DNA from: Saccharopolyspora sp. NFXS83
GTDB lineage: Bacteria; Actinomycetota; Actinomycetes; Mycobacteriales; Pseudonocardiaceae
NCBI RefSeq assembly: GCF_026241095.1
Contig: NZ_JAPFGB010000018.1
Coordinates: 1 to 64,000, forward strand
Direction: 5' to 3'
DNA: 64,000 nucleotides
Part shown: piece by piece, positions 52,071-60,209 of the stretch
Numbering within the stretch: position 1 is the first letter of the stretch
How the letters are laid out: each line of letters begins with the position of its first letter
Program-made: the position numbers and the translations under genes
Notes under the pieces: generated by a model
The model's database searches: none
The model's input: the letters and a program-made list of their open reading frames with translations, nothing else
Told to the model about the DNA's origin: nothing

Positions 52071-52927
52071 CCACCGCGAAGAGCGCTTACCCGACTCCGA
52101 TCGAAGATCTCCTGCCGCAGGCTCGGCAGCTCGCGGCGGACCTCGGCGAACTGCCGTCGCGGAACCGGCTCATGTCGGAACTGAAGATCGGCGCGAAGAA
52201 GGCCAACACGGTCCTGGACCTGCTCACCGAGCCCGCCCAGGACTTGGAGGAGACGAACCCGGTTCGGCTGCACCTGGTCTCCGAACCGGACTCGACGGCC
52301 CCCGACGAGCAGGCAACAGAGCCGCCCGACGAGGGCCACGACGAAGCGGAGAGTCCAGAGCCGGAACCCGCCGATCCCGCCCCGGCCGAGCGGGGTGAGC
52401 CGGAGGAACCGACCGCTCATGAGCAGCCGAGTCCGGTCGAGTCCGAGCAGGTCAGCAAGATCGTGAACCCGGAGCCGCCGACCGTCGGCAAGCCGGTCCC
52501 GCGCTGGCCGGTGCTGCTGCTGGCGCTGCCCGCGTTCGTAGCGATCTGGTCCGGGTGGGTCGGGCTCGGCGGGCTCACCGGGTTCGGGATCGTGCACCCC
52601 CTTCCGGGCATCTGGGACGGCCTAGAACTCAACACCGCGATCACGCTCCCCATCGGAGTCGAGACCTACGCCGCCTACGCACTGCGGGTGTGGCTGTCCG
52701 GCCAGGTTCCCCGCCGAGCCCGCCGGTTCGCCCAGGTCTCCGCGCTGGGCTCCCTCGGGCTCGGAGCGCTCGGGCAGGTCGCTTACCACCTGATGACCGC
52801 CGCAGGCATGACCGCCGCCCCGTGGTGGATCACCACCTTGGTCGCTTGCCTGCCCGTTGCCGTGCTCGGCATGGGCGCGGCTCTGACTCACCTGCTGCAC
52901 ACCGACCACCCGGAGGTGACCCCATGA
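52067..52927 (+). CDS. SpdB-like protein (DUF2637-type membrane protein with N-terminal winged helix)
   Basis: A 286-residue protein. Residues 1-55 are a helix-turn-helix (LLPQARQLAADLGELPSRNRLMSELKIGAKKANTVLDLL), followed by a long acidic Pro/Glu linker (about residues 70-135) and four membrane helices (WPVLLLALPAFVAIWSGWVGLGGL, LNTAITLPIGVETYAAYALRVWL, ALGSLGLGALGQVAYHLMTAAG, ITTLVACLPVAVLGMGAAL). This plan matches spread proteins of AICEs; they form pores or organise Tra. GTG 52067 overlaps the preceding stop, and its own stop overlaps the tra start (ATGA). Confidence 0.75.
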   Translation: MTTAKSAYPTPIEDLLPQARQLAADLGELPSRNRLMSELKIGAKKANTVLDLLTEPAQDLEETNPVRLHLVSEPDSTAPDEQATEPPDEGHDEAESPEPEPADPAPAERGEPEEPTAHEQPSPVESEQVSKIVNPEPPTVGKPVPRWPVLLLALPAFVAIWSGWVGLGGLTGFGIVHPLPGIWDGLELNTAITLPIGVETYAAYALRVWLSGQVPRRARRFAQVSALGSLGLGALGQVAYHLMTAAGMTAAPWWITTLVACLPVAVLGMGAALTHLLHTDHPEVTP

Positions 52928-55107
52928 CCAACCACGAGGAACACCAGGACCAGGACGAGCAGCAGAGCGCCCGAGTCCTGCACCTGCCCTCCGAACGAGT
53001 CACCACACCCACCACCGATCAGCCCGCGCCGGAGTCGGCCGAGGCTGAGGCGGAGGTGATCGACGGGGAGATCGTCGAGCCGCCGCAGGTGGACCAGCCG
53101 ACGAAGCCCGAGCTCGGTTCGGCGCTGGTCCGGGCTGAGAAGCGGCTCCCAATCCTCCCGGCGTGGGCCAAGGATGCCGAGGAGTTCCGGGCTACCGCTC
53201 GGTGGGCGCTGGGCTATGTCGGGCACTCAGCCGGGTTCCATGCGGTGCGGTGCCCGGTCTACGTCGCTCGGGTCGTCATGCGGATTCCGGGAGGCACACT
53301 GCGGCTGGTCGGTGGCCTGTTGCGGTGGATCGGCGACGCCGAAGGTCTCCCGGTGCGGCTCGCGTCGGCACGGCGGGAGGACGCCGCCGAGTACCTGAAG
53401 CTGTCCCAGCAGCGGGACGGACGGGTCAGGGCTCGCGCGATCATCGCTACTGGGCTCGGCGTGGCCGCGCTGGCTGCGGTCCTGCTCGGACACGCCGTGC
53501 TTCCCGCTGCGGTGCAGTGGACTGCGGCCGTGCTCGCGCTCGCTGGCCTGGGCTGGTTGGGAGCGCCTTCTGACAAGCCGATCGCGTCGCGGGCGGTGGA
53601 GTCCACCAAGGTCCCCAAGCTCACCTCCGGCGCCGTCGAAACCGCACTGGCATCCCTGGGTATCTCCCTGATCAACCAGGCATTGGGCAAGGGCGGAACC
53701 GGAGTCGGGTTCCCCCGGCCGATCGCCCGGGACGGGAAGGGCTGGCGGGCGGATATCGACCTTCCGCCGGGGGTGACACCGGGCGACATCATGGAGCGTC
53801 GCGCCAAGCTCGCCTCCGGCCTGCGCCGACCGCTGGGGTGCGTGTGGCCGGAGGCCGACAACGCCGAGCACGCCGGACGCCTCGTGCTCTGGGTCGGCGA
53901 TCAGGACATGCGCAAGGCCACCCAGCCCGCGTGGGCGCTGCGCAAGGGCAACAACGTGGACCTGTTCCAGTCCCAGCCGTTCGGGACCGATCAGCGTGGC
54001 CGGTGGGTCGATCTGCGGTTGATGTTCACCTCGGTGGTCATCGGGGCGATTCCCCGTATGGGCAAGACGTTCGCGCTGCGCGAGCTGCTGCTCATCGCCG
54101 CCCTCGATCCACGGGCGGAGCTGCACACCTACGACCTCAAAGGCACCGGCGACCTCGACCCCCTCGAATCCGTCACCCACGTCCACGGGGTCGGCGACGA
54201 GCCGGAGGAAATCGACCAGGCCGTGACCGACCTGCGAGCACTGCGCGACGAACTGCGGCGCCGGGCGAAGCTGATCCGCGACCTGGCGAAGAACGGAAAG
54301 GCGCCGGAGAACAAGGTCACCCCCGATCTGGCCAGCAATAAGAGCCTGCGGCTGCACCCCATCGTGATCGGGGTCGATGAGTGCCAGGTGTGGTTCGAGC
54401 ACCCCGACTTCGGCGAGGAACTTGAAGCGATCTGCACCGACCTCGTGAAGCGGGGTCCGGCGCTGGGGATCATCTTGATGCTCGCCACCCAACGCCCCGA
54501 CGCGAAGTCCCTGCCGACCGGGATCAGCGCGAACGTCTCGACCCGGTTCTGCCTGAAAGTCCAGGGACAGACCGAAAACGACATGGTCTTGGGCACCTCC
54601 AAGTACAAGCAAGGCGTCCGGGCCACGACGTTCGCATGGGAAGACAAGGGCATCGGCTACCTGGTGGGTGAAGGCAGCGAGGCGCAGATCGTGCGCACGG
54701 TCGCTGGGCTCGACGGCCCGGCCGCCGAGAAGGTCGTCAGCTACGCCCGACACCTGCGCGAGCAGGCCGGAACCCTGACAGGCCACGCCATCGGCGAGCA
54801 GCTCCAGTCCGAACAGGACTCCCGCCGAGACACGCTCTTGGAAGACGTCCTCACCGTGGTGCCGGAGACGGAGAAGAAGGTCTGGAACGAACGCGTCATC
54901 GCACGCCTCTACGAACTGCGACCCGACACCTACGGCACCTATCGGGAAGCCGCCGACCTCACCGCCGCACTCAAGCGCCACGGCATCCGCACCGCCCAGG
55001 TCTGGGGCACCACCGACGAAGGCAAGGGCGCCAGCCGCATCGGCATCACACGCGCCGACATCGCCGAAGAAGTCACGGAACGTAACAGCCATCGCGATGC
55101 CGGATAG
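52924..55107 (+). CDS. tra: FtsK/SpoIIIE-type DNA translocase (Tra)
   Basis: A 727-residue DNA-transfer ATPase, the single protein that moves double-stranded DNA between mycelia in this class of elements. A long polar N-terminus (to about 65) and one or two membrane helices (ARAIIATGLGVAALAAVLLGHAVL, VLALAGLGWLGAP, about residues 160-210) precede the motor domain: Walker A AIPRMGKTFALREL, Walker B IVIGVDECQVWFE, and the later LMLATQRPDAKSLPTGISANVSTRFCLKV. The C-terminal part (EKKVWNERVIARLYELRPDTYGTYREAADLTAALKRHGI) is a winged helix that recognises clt repeats. The candidate clt follows at 55122. Confidence 0.95.
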   Translation: MTNHEEHQDQDEQQSARVLHLPSERVTTPTTDQPAPESAEAEAEVIDGEIVEPPQVDQPTKPELGSALVRAEKRLPILPAWAKDAEEFRATARWALGYVGHSAGFHAVRCPVYVARVVMRIPGGTLRLVGGLLRWIGDAEGLPVRLASARREDAAEYLKLSQQRDGRVRARAIIATGLGVAALAAVLLGHAVLPAAVQWTAAVLALAGLGWLGAPSDKPIASRAVESTKVPKLTSGAVETALASLGISLINQALGKGGTGVGFPRPIARDGKGWRADIDLPPGVTPGDIMERRAKLASGLRRPLGCVWPEADNAEHAGRLVLWVGDQDMRKATQPAWALRKGNNVDLFQSQPFGTDQRGRWVDLRLMFTSVVIGAIPRMGKTFALRELLLIAALDPRAELHTYDLKGTGDLDPLESVTHVHGVGDEPEEIDQAVTDLRALRDELRRRAKLIRDLAKNGKAPENKVTPDLASNKSLRLHPIVIGVDECQVWFEHPDFGEELEAICTDLVKRGPALGIILMLATQRPDAKSLPTGISANVSTRFCLKVQGQTENDMVLGTSKYKQGVRATTFAWEDKGIGYLVGEGSEAQIVRTVAGLDGPAAEKVVSYARHLREQAGTLTGHAIGEQLQSEQDSRRDTLLEDVLTVVPETEKKVWNERVIARLYELRPDTYGTYREAADLTAALKRHGIRTAQVWGTTDEGKGASRIGITRADIAEEVTERNSHRDAG

Positions 55108-55121
55108 CCCCCGGCAGGTCT

Positions 55122-55203
55122 CTAGCCCTAGACGGTGCCGCCTCTAGGTCTAGAGGCCCCGCTAGACACCCATCCCTTTTTCCACCAGCGCCCTAGTTCC
55201 TAG
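55122..55203. repeat. CTAG cluster with palindrome; candidate clt or origin
   Basis: Seven CTAG tetranucleotides in 82 bases (55122, 55128, 55144, 55150, 55162, 55193 and 55200), in DNA where CTAG is normally rare. The perfect palindrome GCCTCTAG-GT-CTAGAGGC spans 55140-55157, and the CTAGAGGC half recurs at 55200-55207. It lies 14 bases after the tra stop, a position where the transfer locus (clt) would be expected. Confidence 0.6.
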
Positions 55204-55248
55204 AGGCGTGCGGGCCGACCTATGCCCGAAACCGCCTGGAGGCCACCT

Positions 55249-55506
55249 GTGACCCCCGCAAACTCCGCGAGCGCCATCCTCATCGCCGCCCTGCTCATCA
55301 TCACGCTCGGTTACGTCGCGAGCTGTGTGCTCTGGCCGTTCAAGGCGTGCCGGACCTGCAACGGCGAGGGCAAGTTCCGCTCCCCGTTCATCCGCGCCAT
55401 CCGACTCTGCCCCGCCTGCCGCAGCACCGGGCTACAGCCCCGTGCCGGGCTGAAGGCCTGGAACGCCTACCGGCGCCTGCACCGCACGAACCGTCGCAAC
55501 CGCTGA
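55249..55506 (+). CDS. Small membrane protein with zinc-ribbon motif
   Basis: An 85-residue protein: TPANSASAILIAALLIITLGYVASCVLWPF (one membrane helix) then KACRTCNGEGKFRSPFIRAIRLCPACRSTGLQPRAG, two CxxC pairs spaced as a zinc ribbon, and a basic Arg-rich tail. GTG 55249 is favoured by GGAGG 6 bases upstream. ATG 55222 would extend it by 9 residues. Likely a DNA- or membrane-associated accessory of the element; function unknown. Confidence 0.7.
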   Translation: MTPANSASAILIAALLIITLGYVASCVLWPFKACRTCNGEGKFRSPFIRAIRLCPACRSTGLQPRAGLKAWNAYRRLHRTNRRNR

Positions 55507-55587
55507 GGAAACCGCGGTCCCGCCCGGCTGTCTCTGGCCGGAGGTCGACGGGCGGGACCACTTCACTCCCGAAGGAGCGCACCGCTC

Positions 55588-56193
55588 ATGTTCGCAGAAC
55601 TCACCTTGCCCCTGATGACCGCCGGATGGGCCACGGCCGCCACCGCCGCCGTGGCCTTCCTGGACCGCCGACTGCACACCGACGAACTCACCGGCATCGG
55701 CAACCGCGCCGCACTCCGACGCCACTCACGGCGCTTCCGCCGGTGCGGGCTCGTCGGGGCGCTGCTGATCGACCTGGACCACTTCAAGGCCATCAACGAC
55801 ACCCACGGCCACCATTTCGGCAACGACGTCCTGACCGCCGTCGCCGCCCGTCTGGCCGAGCACACCGCGCCCGGTGAACGAGCCGTGCGGCTGCACGGCG
55901 ACGAATTCGCTCTCCACCTGGGCCGCGTCGCCAGCCGTGCCGCCGCGCAGCGCCGGGCCGACGAGATCGCCCAGGTACTCGCCGAGCCGCTGGAAGTCGG
56001 GGGCTACCGCCTGACCGTGCTGGGCAGCGTCGGGCTCGCCGTGGCCGATGCCGGCGCTTCCCTCAGCGATCTGCTCGGCGCCGCTGACCGGCGGATGTAC
56101 GCCGCCAAGCACACCCGCCGGTCGGCCGTGTCGCTGGCCGGGCGACCGCGCCGAGTCCGCGACCTGCCGCCGCAGCCCGACCACGCCGCCTGA
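55588..56193 (+). CDS. GGDEF-domain protein (possible diguanylate cyclase)
   Basis: A 201-residue protein: a short N-terminal hydrophobic stretch (ELTLPLMTAGWATAATAAVAF), then a GGDEF domain: HTDELTGIGNRAALRRH, GALLIDLDHFKAINDTHGHHFGNDVLTAVAARL, AVRLHGDEFALHL, VGLAVADAGASLSDLLGAADRRMYAAK. The signature reads HGDEF rather than GGDEF, with the RxxD inhibitory site absent. It may make little or no c-di-GMP. Such proteins recur in AICEs of actinomycetes. ATG 55588 has GAAGGAG in the leader. It belongs to the replication half of the element. Confidence 0.85.
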   Translation: MFAELTLPLMTAGWATAATAAVAFLDRRLHTDELTGIGNRAALRRHSRRFRRCGLVGALLIDLDHFKAINDTHGHHFGNDVLTAVAARLAEHTAPGERAVRLHGDEFALHLGRVASRAAAQRRADEIAQVLAEPLEVGGYRLTVLGSVGLAVADAGASLSDLLGAADRRMYAAKHTRRSAVSLAGRPRRVRDLPPQPDHAA

Positions 56194-56207
56194 AGGAGGA
56201 ACTCATC

Positions 56208-57212
56208 GTGACCAGCTACCTCGAACTCGCCATCTGGCTCGCACACCACGGGCTGCACGTCTTTCCGCTGCGGCCGGACAGCAAGCGCCCGTTCGGAAAC
56301 TGTCTGCCCTGCAAAGCCGACAAGTGCACTCCCGCGGAATGCCACTGCCTGAAGACCGCTCGGCCCTGCCACGGCTACCTCTCGGCCAGCACCGACCCGG
56401 CCGTGATTCGCCGGTGGTGGACCTACACCCCGCGCGCCAACGTCGGCATCAGCACCGGTGCATCCGGGCTCGTGGTGCTCGACCTGGACCGCAAGAACAA
56501 GCCAGCCGCACCCGCCGCACACGACGTGCCCAACCTCGTCGCGGACGGGTTGGAAGCACTGCACACCATCACCACGGCTGAGGGTGTGCACGTGCCGGAG
56601 ACGTTGGAGGTCTCGACACCGAGCGGTGGGCGGCACCTGTACTTCCGTGCTCCGGCAGATCTCGACGCGACCAGCGACGCCACCGGCCGAGTCGGTCACC
56701 AAATCGACGTCCGCGCCCAGGGCGGCTACGTGGTGGCTCCGGCCTGCCGGATCACCGCACCGCCGGAGGACTGCACCGGCACCTACGAACGCACCTCCGA
56801 CCGGATCGACATCGCCGAGCTGCCCGCCTGGCTGGCCCACCGAGTCGCACCACGCTCCGCCGTGACGACCACGGCTCCCAACCTCCCGGCCGGTCCTGTC
56901 GGTGACCACGCGCCCGGCTATTGGCGGCAGGTCTGGGACGCCGAGCTGCACAAGGTCGAAACCCGCGACGGGGAGCGCTGGCGCCTCGTCTACGCCTCCG
57001 CCCGCCGTCTGGCGAACCTCGCCGCCCACGACACGGCCCCGTGGTCCGAACACGACGCGATCAGCGCCCTGGTGGACGCGGCGATCCGCCGCCGCCAGCG
57101 CACCGGCAAACCGATCGAGGAAGCCACTGCTCGTCGCAACGCCGCCCGTGGCTGGCAGCGCGGCAGCCACGACGGCCCGGACTCGCTGCACGGCTTCGGC
57201 CACACCGCATGA
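56208..57212 (+). CDS. Bifunctional DNA primase/polymerase (prim-pol), replication initiator
   Basis: A 334-residue archaeo-eukaryotic-type primase-polymerase. It begins LELAIWLAHHGLHVFPLRPDSKRP, has a zinc-like Cys cluster (NCLPCKADKCTPAECHC), the active-site acid pair in GLVVLDLDRKN, TPSGGRHLYFRAP, and GGYVVAPAC. Such proteins start replication of many AICEs in place of RepSA. GTG 56208 has GAAGGAGGA upstream. It is followed by the DUF3631 ATPase with ATGA or short spacing, so the pair forms a replication unit. Confidence 0.93.
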   Translation: MTSYLELAIWLAHHGLHVFPLRPDSKRPFGNCLPCKADKCTPAECHCLKTARPCHGYLSASTDPAVIRRWWTYTPRANVGISTGASGLVVLDLDRKNKPAAPAAHDVPNLVADGLEALHTITTAEGVHVPETLEVSTPSGGRHLYFRAPADLDATSDATGRVGHQIDVRAQGGYVVAPACRITAPPEDCTGTYERTSDRIDIAELPAWLAHRVAPRSAVTTTAPNLPAGPVGDHAPGYWRQVWDAELHKVETRDGERWRLVYASARRLANLAAHDTAPWSEHDAISALVDAAIRRRQRTGKPIEEATARRNAARGWQRGSHDGPDSLHGFGHTA

Positions 57213-57241
57213 CCACTCCACCGCTTCCCGGAGGTACCCCG

Positions 57242-58489
57242 ATGACGCCTGAACCCGCCCGCACCGGCGCCGCACTGCTCGACGAGCTGCACGCGGCTCT
57301 GACTCGCTACGTGATCCTGCCCAGCCCGCACGCCCTGGACGCCGTTGTCCTCTGGACCGCTGCCAGCCATGCCCAGCTTGCTTGGGCACACGCCCCGCGC
57401 CTGGTCATCCGTGCACCCGAGAAGCGCTGCGGCAAGTCCCGCTTGCTCGACGTCGTGGAGGCGACCTGCCATGACCCGTTTCTGACCGTCAATGCCAGCC
57501 CGGCGGCCGTGTACCGGTCGATCACTGAGGACCCGCCCACGATGCTCGTCGACGAGGCCGACACGATCTTCGGCCCGAACGCCGACGGCAACGAAGATCT
57601 TCGGGGTCTGCTCAACGCCGGGCATCAGCGCAACCGCCCGGCCAAGCGCTATGACGCCGCCACCAACCGCGTGGAGTCGATTGCCACGTTCGCGATGGCC
57701 GCGCTCGCCGGGATCGGCACCATGCCCGACACCATTGAAGACCGGGCCGTCATCATCCGGATGCGCCGCCGAGCACCTGGCGAGAAGGTCGCGCCCTACC
57801 GGCACCGGCGCGACCGGCCCGCGCTCGTGGAACTCGCGGGGCGGGTCGGTGAATGGCTGCGCGCCGACCTGGCCCAGCTCGAACGCGCCGAACCCCCGAT
57901 GCCGATCGAGGACCGCGCGGCCGATACCTGGGAACCGTTGATCGCTGTTGCCGATCACGCGGGCGGTGACTGGCCCGACCGGGCCAGGGAAGCCGCTCTG
58001 ACGCTGATCGCCGAGTCCCAGGGCGACAACGAAGGAACGCTGCGCACCCGCCTGCTGATCGACTGCCGGACCGCGTTCGGTGATCAGTACGAGATCGCCA
58101 GCGGTGAACTCATCCGTCAGCTCAACGCCGACCCCGAAGCACCCTGGCGCGACTACGGCTCCCAAGGGCTCACTCAGGCCAAGCTCGCCCGGCTGCTCGG
58201 GGAGTTCGACATCCGCTCGGGAAACGTCCGCTTCCCCGACGGCTCCCAGTCCAAGGGCTACCGCCGTGCGGACTTCCTCGACGCCTGGACCCGCTACTGC
58301 CCGCCCGCCGGGGGTGAGCCGTCCCAGCCGTCCCAAGCGTCGCCGCCCAGCTCAACGCGGGACGCCTTGCACCCCCGGGACGGATCAAAGCGTCCCACCG
58401 AACCAAACCGTCCCAGCCTGACCAGCATCGCGACGCCTGGGACGGCTGGGACGGCTACCCCCTCCACCACGGAAAGGGGCGCCGCATGA
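57242..58489 (+). CDS. DUF3631 ATPase (helicase-like partner of prim-pol)
   Basis: A 415-residue protein. Walker A is IRAPEKRCGKSRLLD, Walker B is TMLVDEADTIFG, and a further sensor region is FAMAALAGIGTMPDTIEDRAVIIRMRRR. The C-terminal DUF3631 portion (PMPIEDRAADTWEPLIAVADHAGGDWPDRAREAA) is followed by a winged helix-like segment and a disordered Ser/Pro/Thr tail. It probably works with the primase-polymerase in element replication. ATG 57242 has GGAGG 7 bases upstream; ATG 57209 overlaps the prim-pol stop and is possible. Its stop overlaps the excisionase start (ATGA). Confidence 0.9.
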   Translation: MTPEPARTGAALLDELHAALTRYVILPSPHALDAVVLWTAASHAQLAWAHAPRLVIRAPEKRCGKSRLLDVVEATCHDPFLTVNASPAAVYRSITEDPPTMLVDEADTIFGPNADGNEDLRGLLNAGHQRNRPAKRYDAATNRVESIATFAMAALAGIGTMPDTIEDRAVIIRMRRRAPGEKVAPYRHRRDRPALVELAGRVGEWLRADLAQLERAEPPMPIEDRAADTWEPLIAVADHAGGDWPDRAREAALTLIAESQGDNEGTLRTRLLIDCRTAFGDQYEIASGELIRQLNADPEAPWRDYGSQGLTQAKLARLLGEFDIRSGNVRFPDGSQSKGYRRADFLDAWTRYCPPAGGEPSQPSQASPPSSTRDALHPRDGSKRPTEPNRPSLTSIATPGTAGTATPSTTERGAA

Positions 58490-58785
58490 CCGACCGCGCT
58501 ACCGACATCGCCGCCACCCTGGCCAAGCTCGCCGCGCTGCTCGCCGAGCAAGAGCAACCCGCGCCCCAGCCCGATCGGACCGTGCGCGTGATGCCATCCC
58601 GCGTGCTGCTGACCGTCGAAGAGGCCGCCGAACAACTCGGCGTCGGCCGCACGACCGCCTACGCCCTGGTGCGGTCCGGCGAACTCGAATCAGTCCGCAT
58701 CGGCCGACTCCGCCGCATCCCGAAGGAAGCGATCAACGCCTATGCCGCGCGCCTTGTCCAGCAGCCCCAGCAGAACGCAGCCTGA
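58486..58785 (+). CDS. xis: Excisionase-type helix-turn-helix protein
   Basis: A 99-residue protein with an N-terminal helical tail and a HTH-17/excisionase domain: LLTVEEAAEQLGVGRTTAYALVRSGELESVRIGRLRRIPKEAINAYAA. Position between the replication and integrase genes, with ATGA overlap upstream and 10 bases downstream, is the standard xis place. It would bend att DNA so that the integrase can remove the element from tRNA-Ser. Confidence 0.9.
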   Translation: MTDRATDIAATLAKLAALLAEQEQPAPQPDRTVRVMPSRVLLTVEEAAEQLGVGRTTAYALVRSGELESVRIGRLRRIPKEAINAYAARLVQQPQQNAA

Positions 58786-58795
58786 AAGGGAACCC

Positions 58796-60064
58796 GTGGC
58801 GAAGAAGAGCAGGAATGCCAACGGCCGATCGAGCATCTACAAGGGCAGCGATGGGGTATGGCATGGCTGGGTGACCGTCGGCACGAAGGACAACGGGAAT
58901 CCTGACCGTCGTCACGTCCGAGGCAAGACCAAGCCTGTGGTGACCGAGAAAGTCAGCAAGCTGGAACAGCAGCGAGAGGACGGGAAAGTCCGCAAGGCTG
59001 GGCAGACGTGGACCATTGAGCAGTGGCTTTCGCACTGGCTGGACAACATCGTTGCTCCGCCCGCGATCACAGAGAATGCCTGGGACGCGTACTCGAATGC
59101 TGTGCGCGTCCACCTGATCCCAGGGTTGGGAGCGCACCGTCTCGACAAGCTCGAACCGGAACACTTGGAACGGCTCTACCGGAAGATGACCAAATCGGGT
59201 TCCTCTGCGGGAAACGCCCACCAGGTACACCGAACGGTCCGAGCGGCACTGAATGAGGCAATGCGCCGGAAGCACATCGTGGAAAATCCGGCGACTCTCG
59301 CACGTGCTCCGAAGGTGGATGAGACGGAAGTCGAGCCCTACTCGGTCGCAGAGGTGAAGAGCCTCCTCGAAACGGCGCAAGAGCAGCGGAACAGTGCGCG
59401 GTGGGCGATTGCGCTAGCGCTCGGCCTGCGGCAAGGGGAAGTGCTCGGCCTTCAGTGGTCGGATATGGATCTCGATGCGGGCACGCTCCTGGTCCGGCGC
59501 AGTCGGCTGCGGCCGAAGTGGCGGCACGGGTGCAACGGTGGCTGTGGGCACAAGCACGGCGGGCACTGCCCGCAGCGCATCGCACTTCGAGAGGAGACCG
59601 CCGCGACGAAGTCCCGCGCCGGTAAGCGGGGGATGGGACTACCGGATGAACTGGTTCACCTGCTCAAACAGCACCACGAGCAGCAGACGCGGGAACGAGA
59701 GGTAGCGGCCGAGCTGTGGCACAGCAGCGACTACGTCTTCACCGCGCCGACGGGGGAGCCGCTGCACCCGCGTACGGATCACTCCGAGTGGAGGCGGCTC
59801 CTCGAACGAGCCGGAGTGTCGGAACGGCGGCTGCACGATGCCCGGCACACCGCCGCGACGGTTCTCCTGCTGCTCGGAGTCCCCGAGCGGACAGTCATGG
59901 GAGTCATGGGCTGGTCCAATACCGCGATGGCGGCCCGGTACCAGCACATCACCGCCACCATTCGGCGAGACGTGGCCGACCGGGTTGGGGGACTGCTGTG
60001 GAACCCGTCGGAGACCGCGGAAGGCTCCACCGAGAAGGAGGCTGAGCCGCCACAGGACGGCTGA
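58796..60064 (+). CDS. int: Tyrosine integrase with a Cys/His-rich insertion
   Basis: A 422-residue tyrosine recombinase. N-terminal arm- and core-binding parts (SIYKGSDGVWHGWVTVGT, WTIEQWLSHWLDNIV), catalytic residues R in ALGLRQGEVLGLQWSD, H-x-x-R in LHDARHTAATVLLLLG, W/H in MGWSN, and nucleophile Tyr in ARYQHI. Between the first Arg and the HxxR is an unusual insert, HGCNGGCGHKHGGHCPQR, with three Cys and several His, a possible zinc site. GTG 58796 follows GAAAGGGA. It lies 92 bases from the tRNA gene it targets. Confidence 0.95.
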   Translation: MAKKSRNANGRSSIYKGSDGVWHGWVTVGTKDNGNPDRRHVRGKTKPVVTEKVSKLEQQREDGKVRKAGQTWTIEQWLSHWLDNIVAPPAITENAWDAYSNAVRVHLIPGLGAHRLDKLEPEHLERLYRKMTKSGSSAGNAHQVHRTVRAALNEAMRRKHIVENPATLARAPKVDETEVEPYSVAEVKSLLETAQEQRNSARWAIALALGLRQGEVLGLQWSDMDLDAGTLLVRRSRLRPKWRHGCNGGCGHKHGGHCPQRIALREETAATKSRAGKRGMGLPDELVHLLKQHHEQQTREREVAAELWHSSDYVFTAPTGEPLHPRTDHSEWRRLLERAGVSERRLHDARHTAATVLLLLGVPERTVMGVMGWSNTAMAARYQHITATIRRDVADRVGGLLWNPSETAEGSTEKEAEPPQDG

Positions 60065-60105
60065 CAGGACGCAACTGCAACCGGAACTGCAACCGGACGC
60101 AACAA

Positions 60106-60134
60106 AGCCCGGCGGGAGTCATCCCTGCCGGGCT
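60106..60134. terminator. Terminator between int and tRNA-Ser
   Basis: AGCCCGGC/GCCGGGCT stem with further GGGA/TCCC pairing. It is convergently placed between int and the 3' end of tRNA-Ser, and is the right-hand copy of the terminators at 45172 and 41858. It came with the element, so the tRNA still has a terminator after integration. Confidence 0.75.
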
Positions 60135-60155
60135 CTGTCGTTGCTGGTCACCGTT

Positions 60156-60209
60156 GCGGAAGCGGGGGGATTCGAACCCCCGGTCCCTCTCGGGACGCTC
60201 GCTTTCAAG
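60156..60209. repeat. attR: right copy of the 54-bp direct repeat
   Basis: Identical to 45222-45275 over 54 bases. It is the 3' half of tRNA-Ser(UGA), so integration keeps the tRNA gene whole. Confidence 0.95.

Larger units (their letters stand above)
45222..60209. mobile_element. Actinomycete integrative and conjugative element (AICE) in tRNA-Ser(UGA)
   Basis: Bounded by the perfect 54-bp att repeat, with integrase next to the intact tRNA. It carries all the modules expected of an AICE: excisionase and tyrosine integrase (58486-60064), primase-polymerase and DUF3631 ATPase for replication (56208-58489), FtsK-like Tra with SpdB-like membrane proteins (51831-55107), GntR regulators (47007, 49833) and NUDIX hydrolase. 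Order rep-xis-int matches pSAM2-like elements; S. erythraea pSE101/pSE211 are examples in a related genus. No toxin-antitoxin or resistance gene seen. Confidence 0.93.

Noticed and set aside
53227-55092. 621-codon frame opposite tra
   Set aside because: Overlaps the Walker-motif-bearing tra gene; composition is typical of an antisense frame.
45490-60064. A complete toxin-antitoxin or restriction system in the element
   Set aside because: No recognisable pair or methylase was found; the small genes at 47352, 50338 and 51104 cannot be assigned.
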